Part shown: positions 23,392 through 29,529 of the stretch, in pieces | Numbering within the stretch: position 1 is the stretch's first letter | Layout of the letters: each line of letters opens with the position of its first letter | Source: a bacterium | GTDB taxonomy: Bacteria; Patescibacteriota; Minisyncoccia; UBA6257; Colwellbacteraceae | Assembly: GCA_021839365.1 (NCBI GenBank) | Contig: JAKCBB010000004.1 | Location: 1 to 29,529, forward strand | Reading direction: 5' to 3' | Length of the DNA stretch: 29,529 nucleotides | Position numbers and translations under genes: made by a program | The notes under the pieces: generated by a model | What the model was told of the DNA's origin: nothing | Databases searched by the model: none | The model's input: only the letters and a program-made list of their open reading frames with translations

Positions 23392-24132
23392 TTACTTTTC
23401 TTTTTTCTTGCCTGCGGCTTTCTCTTCCGCCTCCTCCATCACATCGATCTCGGCAATCCTATTGAAGTGATCCAAAAGAATATTTGTCGCCTTGCGCAAA
23501 GAATGGGAAGGCGTAACAGTCCCGTCAGTCTCTATTTCTATAGTCAAACGATTATAATCGGTACGGTCTCCGACGCGCATATTGTCCACGGTAAAGTTGA
23601 CCTTGCGGATTGGAGAAAACAACGCGTCCAGGGCTATAACTCCGACCGGGAGCTTTTCACGCTCTACCGATTCCACGGGAACATATCCGAGCCCGCTTTC
23701 CACGGTAAGCTCCATTTCCAACTCCGCGCTTTTAGAAGTAAGCGTCGCTATACGAAGGTCCGGATTCTGAACTTCGACTTCGGCATTTCCCTTTATATCT
23801 CCGGCAGTTACCTCGCCTTCTCCCTTGGCTTTCAAGGTCAAAACCTGCGGCTCGGAAGCGAAAAATTTAAACCTAGCCTTTTTAAGGTTAAGGCAAATCT
23901 GAATCACGTCCTCCAACACGTTGGGAATGGTTGAAAACTCATGGCTTACGCCTTTTATTTTCACCCTTGTTACCGCGGCTCCCGGGAAAGAGGAAAGCAA
24001 AACGCGACGCAAAGCGTTCCCCATTGTTATGCCATATCCGCTGTAGAGACCCTCAATGCTGAAGACACCCGTTGTCCCGTTCTCTTCTACGCGCTTTATT
24101 TTAACATTATCGCTGAGATAGGTTTTTTCCAT
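23392..24132 (-). CDS. rpoA: RNA polymerase alpha subunit, without C-terminal domain
   Basis: 246 aa. The alpha N-terminal domain is complete: GLYSGYGITMGNALRRVLLSS (dimer and beta contacts), GVSHEFSTIPNVLEDVIQI, GLGYVPVE and RKVNFTVDNMRVGDRTDYNRL. It ends shortly after HFNRIAEI with an acidic/basic tail (MEEAEEKAAGKKKEK). The usual ~75-residue alpha-CTD that binds UP elements and activators is missing. The stop is one base from rplQ, so this is the true end and not a frame break I can see. The frame extends 34 codons upstream into rpsD; the start at 24132 gives the standard N-terminus. Confidence 0.96.
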   Translation of the reverse strand: MEKTYLSDNVKIKRVEENGTTGVFSIEGLYSGYGITMGNALRRVLLSSFPGAAVTRVKIKGVSHEFSTIPNVLEDVIQICLNLKKARFKFFASEPQVLTLKAKGEGEVTAGDIKGNAEVEVQNPDLRIATLTSKSAELEMELTVESGLGYVPVESVEREKLPVGVIALDALFSPIRKVNFTVDNMRVGDRTDYNRLTIEIETDGTVTPSHSLRKATNILLDHFNRIAEIDVMEEAEEKAAGKKKEK

Positions 24133-24136
24133 AAGA

Positions 24137-24748
24137 TTATTTTGAATAATAGTCGACGACCGCTCCGGTATCAACCGGCAATTCGACATCGCTTGGCTCT
24201 CCGACAATTTCGGCCGACATGTTTCCAAGATCAAGCTTTATCCACGCCGGAGCCTCATACCCCTTCACCTTCTCGGTGATTCCTCCAAAATACTTGTTGC
24301 CGGCGGATTCCGGTCTTACTTTTACCACATCCCCCTCGCGCAGTAAAAGAGCCGGAGAAGTAACCCTTCGTCCGTTTACCAAAAAATGTCCGTGACCGAC
24401 AAGTTTCCTCGAGACCGAACGGCTAGCGGCCAGCCCCATCCTGTAAACCACGTTATCCATCCTCCTCTCCAGTAAACTTAAAACTCCGTTCGCTCCCGCT
24501 CTTCCTTCTTTTACCGCTTCGACGAAAATCCCCCTTAACTGGCTGTCGCGCAATCCATAGATGAACCTCATCTTTTGTTTCTCCTTCATCTGCAAGCCGA
24601 ACTCTTTCGGTTTGCGGAATCTCTTGCCGCGCGTTCCCGGAGCATATGGCTTTCTTACAAGAGCGCACTTCGGAGAATTACACCTCTCTCCTTTTATGGA
24701 CAGCTTCGTCCCCAAACTTCTTTCTCTTTTTTCTAAAACCGGTCTCAT
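24137..24748 (-). CDS. rpsD: Ribosomal protein S4
   Basis: 203 aa, standard length. N-terminal Cys-containing region (GERCNSPKCALVRKPYAPG), KQKMRFIYGLRDSQLR, then the S4 RNA-binding domain RRMDNVVYRMGLAASRSVSRKLVGHGHFLVNG. It binds the 5' domain of 16S rRNA early in assembly and often represses its own operon. It starts four bases after the rpsK stop. Confidence 0.97.
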   Translation of the reverse strand: MRPVLEKRERSLGTKLSIKGERCNSPKCALVRKPYAPGTRGKRFRKPKEFGLQMKEKQKMRFIYGLRDSQLRGIFVEAVKEGRAGANGVLSLLERRMDNVVYRMGLAASRSVSRKLVGHGHFLVNGRRVTSPALLLREGDVVKVRPESAGNKYFGGITEKVKGYEAPAWIKLDLGNMSAEIVGEPSDVELPVDTGAVVDYYSK

Positions 24749-24752
24749 ATTT

Positions 24753-25190
24753 TTATACTCTTCTGGCCTTTGGCGGCTTCGGGCCGTTATGCGGAATAGG
24801 CGTTACGTCTTTTATGGATAAAACGTTAAAATTGTGATTCAAAAGAGACCTGACCGCCGAATCCCTTCCGCCGCCGACTCCAGAAACATATACCTCGATG
24901 TTTACCGGTCCGGTCTTTTCAACTTTTTCGGCAAGCGCGGCTATGACTTTCGAAGCGGCAAACGGGGTTGCTTTCTTTGGACCGGCAAAACCTAGAGAAC
25001 CCGCCGTAGCCCAAGCCACAACTCCGCCGTTATTGTCGGTTATGGTAATGATAGTGTTGTTGTAAGAAGCGTTAATATAAACGCGCCCGCTTTCTATCTT
25101 GCGCTTCTGAGCCTTAACGGCTTTAACCGGCGCGGTTCCCGCCGCTTTTGTCTCTTCTGTTTTCGGTTTGATTATTTTGGTCTTTCCCAT
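24753..25190 (-). CDS. rpsK: Ribosomal protein S11
   Basis: 145 aa. The conserved body starts at about residue 37 (GRVYINASYNNTIITITDNNG) and includes TPFAASKVIAALAEK and the C-terminal DVTPIPHNGPKPPKARRV. A Lys/Ala/Pro/Thr-rich N-terminal extension of about 25 residues is longer than in most bacteria. It lies 47 nt from rpsM, the widest gap in the unit, with no Shine-Dalgarno sequence. Confidence 0.97.
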   Translation of the reverse strand: MGKTKIIKPKTEETKAAGTAPVKAVKAQKRKIESGRVYINASYNNTIITITDNNGGVVAWATAGSLGFAGPKKATPFAASKVIAALAEKVEKTGPVNIEVYVSGVGGGRDSAVRSLLNHNFNVLSIKDVTPIPHNGPKPPKARRV

Positions 25191-25237
25191 GGTTTTGATA
25201 TTGAGCCTGAAGACTTGCCCCGATCCCCGCCTAACGG

Positions 25238-25621
25238 TTACTTCAGATCAACTTTGCGGCGCCCGCTTCCGGCAGTCTTTCTGACGTTGCCGCGAACAGT
25301 GCGCGAGTTGGTTTTGGTTCTCTGCCCCCTCACCGGCAGTTTATACATATGACGGTAACCGCGGTATGCCTTTATCTCTTTAAGCCTCTCGACGTTTTGC
25401 TTGATAGTCTGACGCAGCACTCCTTCCACCCTGTAATTCTTATCTATCTCAGCCTGTAGTTTCGCGACCTCGCTCTGATCCAAATCTTTGGTCATTTTAT
25501 CCGGCTTTATTCCGGTGGATTTTAAGATATCGCCGGCATTGGATAAGCCCACTCCATATATATAGGCCAGCGAAACTTTTATCTTCTTATTATCCGGTAT
25601 GTTTATTCCGACTAATCTCAT
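25238..25621 (-). CDS. rpsM: Ribosomal protein S13
   Basis: 127 aa. It starts MRLVGINIPDNKKIKVSLAYIYGVG, with the central YRGYRHMYKLPVRGQRTKTNSRT motif and a basic tail (GSGRRKVDLK). Located in the 30S head, contacting L5 and P-site tRNA. It starts four bases after the rpmJ stop; AAGGA is present about 9 nt before the ATG. Confidence 0.97.
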   Translation of the reverse strand: MRLVGINIPDNKKIKVSLAYIYGVGLSNAGDILKSTGIKPDKMTKDLDQSEVAKLQAEIDKNYRVEGVLRQTIKQNVERLKEIKAYRGYRHMYKLPVRGQRTKTNSRTVRGNVRKTAGSGRRKVDLK

Positions 25622-25625
25622 GTTT

Positions 25626-25742
25626 TTATCCTTGCCTTTGCTTATGCTTCGGGTTCTTCGAACATATAACGTAAACCCGTCCCTTTCGGCGGACGACGCG
25701 GCAGTCTTTGCAAATTTTTTTAACCGAAGATCTTACCTTCAT
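25626..25742 (-). CDS. rpmJ: Ribosomal protein L36
   Basis: 38 aa, read directly from the bases between infA and rpsM. The translation begins MKVRSSVKKICKDCRVVRR and ends ICSKNPKHKQRQG. The zinc ligands Cys11, Cys14, Cys27 and His32 are all in place, so it is the zinc-binding (C+) form. It lies 7 nt after infA and 4 nt before rpsM. Confidence 0.95.
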   Translation of the reverse strand: MKVRSSVKKICKDCRVVRRKGRVYVICSKNPKHKQRQG

Positions 25743-25749
25743 TTGAATT

Positions 25750-25947
25750 CTAAAGCCTTCTCACGATTCTTCCGCGAGTATCGGTAGCGGAGTTAATCTC
25801 CAGCTTGACTCTCTCTCCCGGAAGCACGCTTATCCTATGAAGGCGCATCTTCCCAGAGACGTAAGCCAAAATCTCGCGGCCATCGTCGAGTTTAACTCGA
25901 AAAGTGGCGCTGGGTAACGCCTCTATAACAACCCCATCAACTATCAT
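25750..25947 (-). CDS. infA: Translation initiation factor IF-1
   Basis: 65 aa OB-fold protein. VDGVVIEALPSATFRVKLDDG, VSGKMRLHRISVLPGERV and DTRGRIVRRL match the whole IF-1 family. It is about six residues shorter at the N-terminus than the usual 72-aa form, and I see no in-frame ATG, GTG or TTG upstream before the promoter. It binds the 30S A site during initiation. First gene of the ribosomal unit, with a consensus promoter 13 nt away and no Shine-Dalgarno sequence. Confidence 0.96.
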   Translation of the reverse strand: MIVDGVVIEALPSATFRVKLDDGREILAYVSGKMRLHRISVLPGERVKLEINSATDTRGRIVRRL

Positions 25948-25960
25948 GTTAAGCGCGAAA

Positions 25961-25990
25961 ATATTAACATAAACGCTTAATTAGTGTCAA
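25961..25990 (-). promoter_or_regulatory. Promoter of the infA-rpmJ-...-greA unit
   Basis: A perfect TTGACA (25990-25985), 18 bp, TAATAT (25966-25961) on the minus strand. The -35 lies inside the last codons of the upstream surface-protein gene. The infA ATG is 13 nt past the -10, so the leader is about 6 nt. Confidence 0.75.
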
Positions 25991-27539
25991 CCGTTACCCT
26001 GGAGAGGTTATCGGGAACGCTTCTTACCCAGAAAGGCCAAAGCTTTACCTCTCCGGACTGGATGCCGGCAATACCCCGTATCGCCTGCTGGACCGCCTCC
26101 TGACTCCTGCCGACTATCGTTTGTCTGAACGAATTAACATCGAATTGCGGTTCCCAAAAAGACTGGAAAGCGATGGACGCCGTCATAGTCCCGCGTTTCC
26201 AGTCCATAACAGGCGTGCCGTAGGTAACGGTATATTTTTTAATCTGCAAATTCGAGGTCGAGCTGTCGGCCACCTGGCTGGCCATGGCTGTAACCAAATC
26301 CTGTTCGTTAAATCCTATTATTTTATACTCCCCATAAGCGGTAACCGCGAATTGTCCGTTGCTGTTCGGAATATTAGCCACGTCGTACTTCGTTACAGAG
26401 AAAGACGATCCCCCGTTTATAAATTTCATTCCCTGCGGAGCCTGAAGAATGGCTTCCGAGGCCATCGCGTTCTGGAGCGAAGCGGCTACCGATGAAGTCG
26501 CCTGGATTATGTCATTCCGGCTCGGCGCTAGAGTCTGGCCTATGAATCCCCCGCTCATCGCCTGAGACGATTCCGCGTAAAAACCGTTGTATTTTTTAGT
26601 CCCTTCGAAACCGGCAAAATGAAACTTTTGCCCGGACGGAAGATTATACTGGCTCCCGGCTTCATTAGCCGTAACCGAAGCCGTTATCTGCGACGGAACC
26701 AGCTTGCCTCCGGAATATGTCGCCCCCGGAACAACTACCGTCTTGTCTAAACGAAACATTACCCCATCGGAATTGATGAGCCGGGTGGTCGCTACAAGCG
26801 TCTGGGAAGCGGTTCCAAAATCGTTATATATGGTAACCTGACCTGCGGATTTGGTGCGCACATATTGCGTCCCGCTCGCGGTGAAAACTTGCGTCATCGT
26901 TTTAGTCGCGTCGAACAACTGCCCGGGAATCGAAACCTGGTTATTCCCGAAAGAAACCTGCGTCTGGTTTGTGCCGACCGTCATCTGTCCGGTGAAATTC
27001 CATGGAGTCTGGTTAAAATTCAGGGTTATTGCCGCGCTCGGCAGAACAGCGACGCAATAATAAACTCCTCCGGCAAGGACGATGGCAATAACCGCTAATT
27101 TTATAAAAGACTTAAAGAAAGAGCGTTCGTTTTCTTTCTTTGATTTCGATTCGCCTCCGGCCGCTTCCTGTTCCGCTTTTTTCTTCGACAAAACAACAGG
27201 AGAATAATCTTTTTCTTTAACCGCGATCATTTCCGGTTTTCTTGGCAAGATATCGGCGACGCGTTTCGGCCCCGCCCCGTAAAAAGCGTTCCCCGCTTTT
27301 ATTCCGACGAGAGAAGCCATCGCCAGCACTTCGTCATCGACGGATTCTATGGAAAGTTCCTTTCCTAAAGACTTGGCGTGCGAATAAAGTTCCGTGAGAT
27401 GTTTGGCTTCCTTAACCAGCTCGGACCCCTTAGGGATATACAATACGACGCTGGCGTTTCTAGCTTTGGATATCTGCTTTAAGACAGACTCCAGCGAATC
27501 TTTCTGTCCGACTTTTATCCTTTTTACACCATTAGCCAT
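25977..27539 (-). CDS. Single-pass membrane protein with baseplate-J-like extracellular region
   Basis: 520 aa. Residues 1-85 form a cytoplasmic alpha/beta domain (ASVVLYIPKGSEL, KELSIESVDDEVLAMAS) followed by a charged linker. One membrane helix lies at about 147-170 (LAVIAIVLAGGVYYCVAVL). The large extracytoplasmic part is Ser/Thr/Asn/Gln-rich and contains the pattern 'GQVTIYNDF...TLVATTRLINSDGVMFRLDKTVVVPG', cut here as in baseplate J-type proteins of CPR genomes (from memory). It starts 16 nt inside the preceding gene. The two probably work together at the envelope. No enzyme motif seen. Confidence 0.6.
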   Translation of the reverse strand: MANGVKRIKVGQKDSLESVLKQISKARNASVVLYIPKGSELVKEAKHLTELYSHAKSLGKELSIESVDDEVLAMASLVGIKAGNAFYGAGPKRVADILPRKPEMIAVKEKDYSPVVLSKKKAEQEAAGGESKSKKENERSFFKSFIKLAVIAIVLAGGVYYCVAVLPSAAITLNFNQTPWNFTGQMTVGTNQTQVSFGNNQVSIPGQLFDATKTMTQVFTASGTQYVRTKSAGQVTIYNDFGTASQTLVATTRLINSDGVMFRLDKTVVVPGATYSGGKLVPSQITASVTANEAGSQYNLPSGQKFHFAGFEGTKKYNGFYAESSQAMSGGFIGQTLAPSRNDIIQATSSVAASLQNAMASEAILQAPQGMKFINGGSSFSVTKYDVANIPNSNGQFAVTAYGEYKIIGFNEQDLVTAMASQVADSSTSNLQIKKYTVTYGTPVMDWKRGTMTASIAFQSFWEPQFDVNSFRQTIVGRSQEAVQQAIRGIAGIQSGEVKLWPFWVRSVPDNLSRVTVDTN

Positions 27540-28438
27540 TTGATTCTTTGTAGAACTGTTTTACTTAATTCTTCGCTCAACCCGGCTTCCTCTTCGGCAA
27601 ATAAATCAGCAACCGTCAAACCGTCCCCTGCCGGCTTCAATCCGAATCTTCTGCCGTCATAAGCGATTCTCTTTTTGTAAATCTTCTCCGGCAAAGGAAA
27701 TCCGCTTTTTACGAACACCGGCAACCGCGGATAACTATCTAAGGTATTCCTGTTGTTATACAAAGCCGCCGCTAATCCTTTTTCGAAATCTTTGAAAGCC
27801 TCGAGAAAAATACTTTCTACCGCTTGGCTTACCGATTCCCCAGCTTCCCCTTTAATATAACGCAGATAAATCTCGTTGTTAACCTCGTTATCGGTTAATA
27901 ACTTTTCGCGCATCTTCTCCAAGATGTTTTTTCTCCCCCACCCCCATCTCTCTATTTTTTTGACCGAAGCGTCGGAAGCAAGGTAAACCGAGGAGCTTTC
28001 CTCTCCGCTGTCCACAAGCAAAACAGCCTTGCCTCCTTTCTTTAAGACAAGCCGCGCCGCCGCCGCGCCCGGCTCGATTACGGCACGAGCCTCATCCGGC
28101 AAGGCGTTTCTTTTAACAACCGTCGCGTAAGCCCTGATTTTTACCGGGCCGGACAGGCCGAGAAGCTCTTCAGGCTTGTATATCCTGGTTTTTCCCGATT
28201 CGACGGATAAAATCCTCGCGTCCGCCAGCACCGCGTCCAATTCATCTACTCCCAGTCTGCCGGCGAAAGACCTCCTGTTGTCCTCGAAAAACCCCCAGAT
28301 TGCTTGGGAAAAAATGTTGATTACCCCCGCTTCGTCCAATTCGCTGCCGTGCAGAAGCTCCTGTTCCAAAAAAACCGTTTCCGCGGAATCGGAATTTATT
28401 TCCACTACCCCGTTTTTCTCTATTGCCTCTTTTTGCAT
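27524..28438 (-). CDS. Divergent FtsA/PilM-like protein
   Basis: 304 aa, no signal peptide or membrane segment. The middle part VLLVDSGEESSSVYLASD resembles a phosphate-2 motif of the actin-like ATPases FtsA and PilM, preceded by an RAVIEPGAAAARLVL segment that recalls FtsA's 'lePlAas...L'. LPVFVKSGFPLPEKIYKK may be a weak adenosine motif. A canonical phosphate-1 motif is not evident at the N-terminus. It overlaps the downstream surface-protein gene by 16 nt and has its own good promoter. The actin-like assignment is inference; it could also be a fold-only relative that does not bind nucleotide. Confidence 0.45.
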   Translation of the reverse strand: MQKEAIEKNGVVEINSDSAETVFLEQELLHGSELDEAGVINIFSQAIWGFFEDNRRSFAGRLGVDELDAVLADARILSVESGKTRIYKPEELLGLSGPVKIRAYATVVKRNALPDEARAVIEPGAAAARLVLKKGGKAVLLVDSGEESSSVYLASDASVKKIERWGWGRKNILEKMREKLLTDNEVNNEIYLRYIKGEAGESVSQAVESIFLEAFKDFEKGLAAALYNNRNTLDSYPRLPVFVKSGFPLPEKIYKKRIAYDGRRFGLKPAGDGLTVADLFAEEEAGLSEELSKTVLQRIKWLMV

Positions 28439-28450
28439 AAAGACGGTTCC

Positions 28451-28480
28451 ATATTAACACGATAAAAATTCAAAATTCAA
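28451..28480 (-). promoter_or_regulatory. Promoter of the FtsA-like / surface-protein pair
   Basis: TTGAAT (28480-28475), 18 bp, TAATAT (28456-28451) on the minus strand, with the ATG 12 nt past the -10. Spacing and -10 are the same as in the infA promoter. Confidence 0.6.
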
Positions 28481-28486
28481 AATTTG

Positions 28487-28528
28487 AAACCCGCGCTGGA
28501 TCGTTTTTGAATCTTGATTTTCGGGTTT
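28487..28528 (-). terminator. Weak inverted repeat after alaS
   Basis: AAACCCG (28487-28493) and CGGGTTT (28522-28528) can pair across a 28-nt loop, 18 nt past the alaS stop. On the minus strand T-rich sequence follows (AAATTTTGAATTTTGAA...). It could act as an inefficient terminator ahead of the next promoter. Confidence 0.3.
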
Positions 28529-28546
28529 TAAGCTTAATTCTTCTCC

Positions 28547-29529
28547 TCAGAGCAGGACGGCTCGTATCCTTCTTATCCCCGCGGAGACAGCTTCTTCTTT
28601 CATGATCTCGAACCCGCCCAACTCTCCGGTATTTTTAACGTGCGGGCCGCCGCAGAACTCTATTGAGAACGCTTCGCCGAATTTCGGATCTTCCGCCGTC
28701 GCGAATTCCGGCCCTATGGAATAAACAGAAACTCTGTCAGGGTATTTTTGTCCGAATTCGTGTTCCGCGCCGAGTTTTTCCGCTTCCTCTTTCAGTAACT
28801 CACTCCTTACAACCGGCAAATTCTCCCGTATTTTCTCATTAACGATTTTCTCCACTTCCTTCTTTTCCTCCTCCGTCATTTTTCTGCCGAACGAAAAATC
28901 CATTCTCAATCTCTCCGCTGTTATATTACTCCCTCTCTGTTTAACCTCCGGTCCCAAAACAATCTGGAGAGCTTTTAAAAGAATATGGTGGGCAGTATGC
29001 AGTCTGGTCGTCGCCTCGGAATTGTCCGCCAGCCCTCCTTTAAAGATTCCGGCCGAAGCCGTACGCGAAAGTTCCCGGTGTTTACCGAACTCCTCCTCAA
29101 AAGCCGCGCGATCCACGCTTATCCCGCGGTCCTCGGCCATCTCCTCCGTAAGTTCCCACGGAAATCCGTAACTTTGATAAAGATCAAAAGCATCCTGGCC
29201 GGATATTTTTCCGCTTTTCGCCTTTGATTCGAATTCCCTGAGTCCCGCGGCAAGCGTCGTGCGGAATTTTTTCTCTTCCTTTTCTATTTCGCTGAGTATA
29301 AACTCGGCTTTTCCGGCCAAAGGATATGTCGGCATATATTTTTCGACAAATCTCTGCCCGACTAACGACAAGGTACTTTGGCTCGAAACAATTCCCTGTT
29401 TAGCGCCAAGCTCATCCCCGAATCTAACCGCTCGTCTTATAAGTCTTCTTACCAGATATCCGCGCCCGGTGTTCGACGGCGTAACTCCATCGCCTATCAA
29501 AAACACAGCCGCTCTTATGTGATCCAGCA
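28547..29529 (-). CDS. alaS: Alanyl-tRNA synthetase, 3' part (5' end outside window)
   Basis: About 327 residues are visible, entered from the right edge in frame at DHIRAAVFLIGDG. This is the tRNA-recognition part of the catalytic half (SNTGRGYLVRRLIRRA), followed by the helical middle and the SAD editing domain. Editing zinc/active-site residues are present: HTAHH and CGGPH (CxxxH). The protein stops at EAVSAGIRRIRAVLL, just after the editing domain; the coiled coil and C-Ala domain that normally follow (several hundred residues) are missing, with a TGA stop. The start at 29506 suggested by a GTG is only an internal codon. It has no gene overlap downstream. Confidence 0.96.
   Translation of the reverse strand, partial: LDHIRAAVFLIGDGVTPSNTGRGYLVRRLIRRAVRFGDELGAKQGIVSSQSTLSLVGQRFVEKYMPTYPLAGKAEFILSEIEKEEKKFRTTLAAGLREFESKAKSGKISGQDAFDLYQSYGFPWELTEEMAEDRGISVDRAAFEEEFGKHRELSRTASAGIFKGGLADNSEATTRLHTAHHILLKALQIVLGPEVKQRGSNITAERLRMDFSFGRKMTEEEKKEVEKIVNEKIRENLPVVRSELLKEEAEKLGAEHEFGQKYPDRVSVYSIGPEFATAEDPKFGEAFSIEFCGGPHVKNTGELGGFEIMKEEAVSAGIRRIRAVLL

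Noticed and set aside
23158..23934. Long plus-strand open frame (258 codons)
   Set aside because: It is antisense to rplQ and rpoA, which are certain; its composition mirrors the complementary codons and no domain is visible.
14771..29529. UGA recoded to glycine (code 25), as in Gracilibacteria/SR1
   Set aside because: pilN and alaS end at TGA at sensible places, and no in-frame TGA interrupts any recognised gene.
1..29529. CRISPR array, insertion sequence or prophage
   Set aside because: No regularly spaced repeats, transposase, integrase or terminal repeats are visible; the baseplate-J-like gene stands without phage neighbours.

Overview
The window looks like a piece of a Candidate Phyla Radiation (Patescibacteria) chromosome, most likely Parcubacteria-type. 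The evidence is gene content and form: compact, minimal informational proteins (RNA polymerase alpha without its C-terminal domain, L13 of 116 aa, IF-1 of 65 aa, an alanyl-tRNA synthetase that stops after its editing domain), a type IV pilus locus without a secretin gene, and a baseplate-J-like surface protein. Nearly all genes are on the minus strand and very tightly packed. TGA is used as a normal stop (alaS, pilN), so this is not a code-25 lineage (Gracilibacteria/SR1). The lineage call is inference from gene style, not from a marker phylogeny.

Layout, left to right; transcription is mostly right to left. (1) 1-400: no convincing gene; a bidirectional hairpin terminator at 293-335 closes the gatCA unit. 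(2) 401-2129: gatC-gatA, two subunits of the Asp/Glu-tRNA amidotransferase, without gatB. (3) 2253-3531: two genes that stand apart, an unknown 164-aa protein and a secreted 3D-domain protein. Both have strong Shine-Dalgarno sequences and raised GC. (4) 3727-16494: a long type IV pilus unit in the order pilM-N-O-(short PilP-like)-B-T-C-pilin-pilD-GspH/FimU-PilV-PilW-PilX, with ligA (NAD-dependent DNA ligase) as its last gene. (5) 16517-17212: comF, the only convincing plus-strand gene, divergent from pilM. (6) 17268-19388: serS-ftsQ. (7) 19530-20975: lysS. (8) 21124-25947: a ribosomal/transcription unit infA-rpmJ-rpsM-rpsK-rpsD-rpoA-rplQ-rplM-rpsI, continuing into a degenerate glycosyltransferase gene and greA. 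(9) 25977-28438: two overlapping genes, an FtsA/PilM-like protein and a single-pass surface protein with baseplate-J-like repeats. (10) 28547-29529: the 3' part of alaS, cut by the window edge.

How it fits together: the pilus proteins form a cytoplasmic motor (PilB extension, PilT retraction), a PilM/N/O alignment complex, the PilC platform, the PilD peptidase, one main pilin and four tip pilins. Next to comF this suggests DNA uptake and attachment, as expected for a host-dependent, auxotrophic episymbiont. The absence of pilQ fits a cell without a classical outer membrane, though pilQ could lie elsewhere. Expression signals are also unusual. Many genes lack a Shine-Dalgarno sequence, several starts sit 5-13 nt from a -10 box (leaderless or almost so), and operon genes are repeatedly joined by a stop codon, four bases, then ATG.
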